From contig JAAKFP010000162.1 in assembly GCA_011065005.1 (NCBI GenBank), forward strand, positions 1 through 6,066: DNA of 6,066 nt. The letters are read 5' to 3'. This document shows positions 6,066 to 6,066 of the stretch, one piece after another (position 1 is the first letter of the stretch; every line of letters starts with the position of its first letter). The notes below the pieces were generated by a model. The model saw nothing but the letters and a program-made list of their open reading frames with translations, was not told where the DNA came from and did not search any database. Source of the stretch: Chlamydiota bacterium (GTDB lineage: Bacteria > Chlamydiota > Chlamydiia > Chlamydiales > Waddliaceae). The translations under genes were made by a program, and so were the position numbers.

Positions 6066-6066
6066 G

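Overview
The window looks like a chromosomal segment of a member of the Chlamydiae, probably an environmental (Waddlia- or Parachlamydia-like) lineage rather than Chlamydia itself. The main evidence is gene order: mraY, murD, an NlpD-type LysM protein and ftsW lie in one tight minus-strand run, the order known from Chlamydia (murF-mraY-murD-nlpD-ftsW-murG-murC/ddl). Protein details also fit, such as a LysM-only NlpD between murD and ftsW. The genus cannot be fixed from this sequence alone.

Layout. 1-332 is intergenic, with several small hairpins and no supported gene. 333-4767 (minus strand) is the cell-wall operon mraY-murD-nlpD-ftsW, with gaps of 13, 14 and 31 bases and usable ribosome binding sites for three of the four genes. 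4768-4876 is a divergent intergenic region with a near-consensus sigma70-type promoter pointing right. 4877-4947 is tRNA-Cys(GCA) on the plus strand. 4954-5025 is a long imperfect palindrome built from 8-9 base ATCCTGTTT-like units. 5044-5865 is rsmI on the plus strand. 5886-6065 is a pair of 40-base inverted repeats, each a GGAG-headed hairpin of REP type, separated by about 100 bases without a gene.

How the genes work together. MurD adds D-glutamate to the UDP-MurNAc-alanine precursor. MraY transfers the finished UDP-MurNAc-pentapeptide to undecaprenyl phosphate to give lipid I. FtsW polymerises lipid II at the division site, and NlpD binds septal peptidoglycan. Chlamydiae lack FtsZ and make only a small, division-linked peptidoglycan ring, so this cluster is their core division and wall machinery. 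RsmI and tRNA-Cys belong to translation and are unrelated in function.

No undescribed multigene system is visible. The parts most worth a second look are the two non-coding repeat structures flanking rsmI, and the loss of the usual murF and murG neighbours at either end of the wall cluster.
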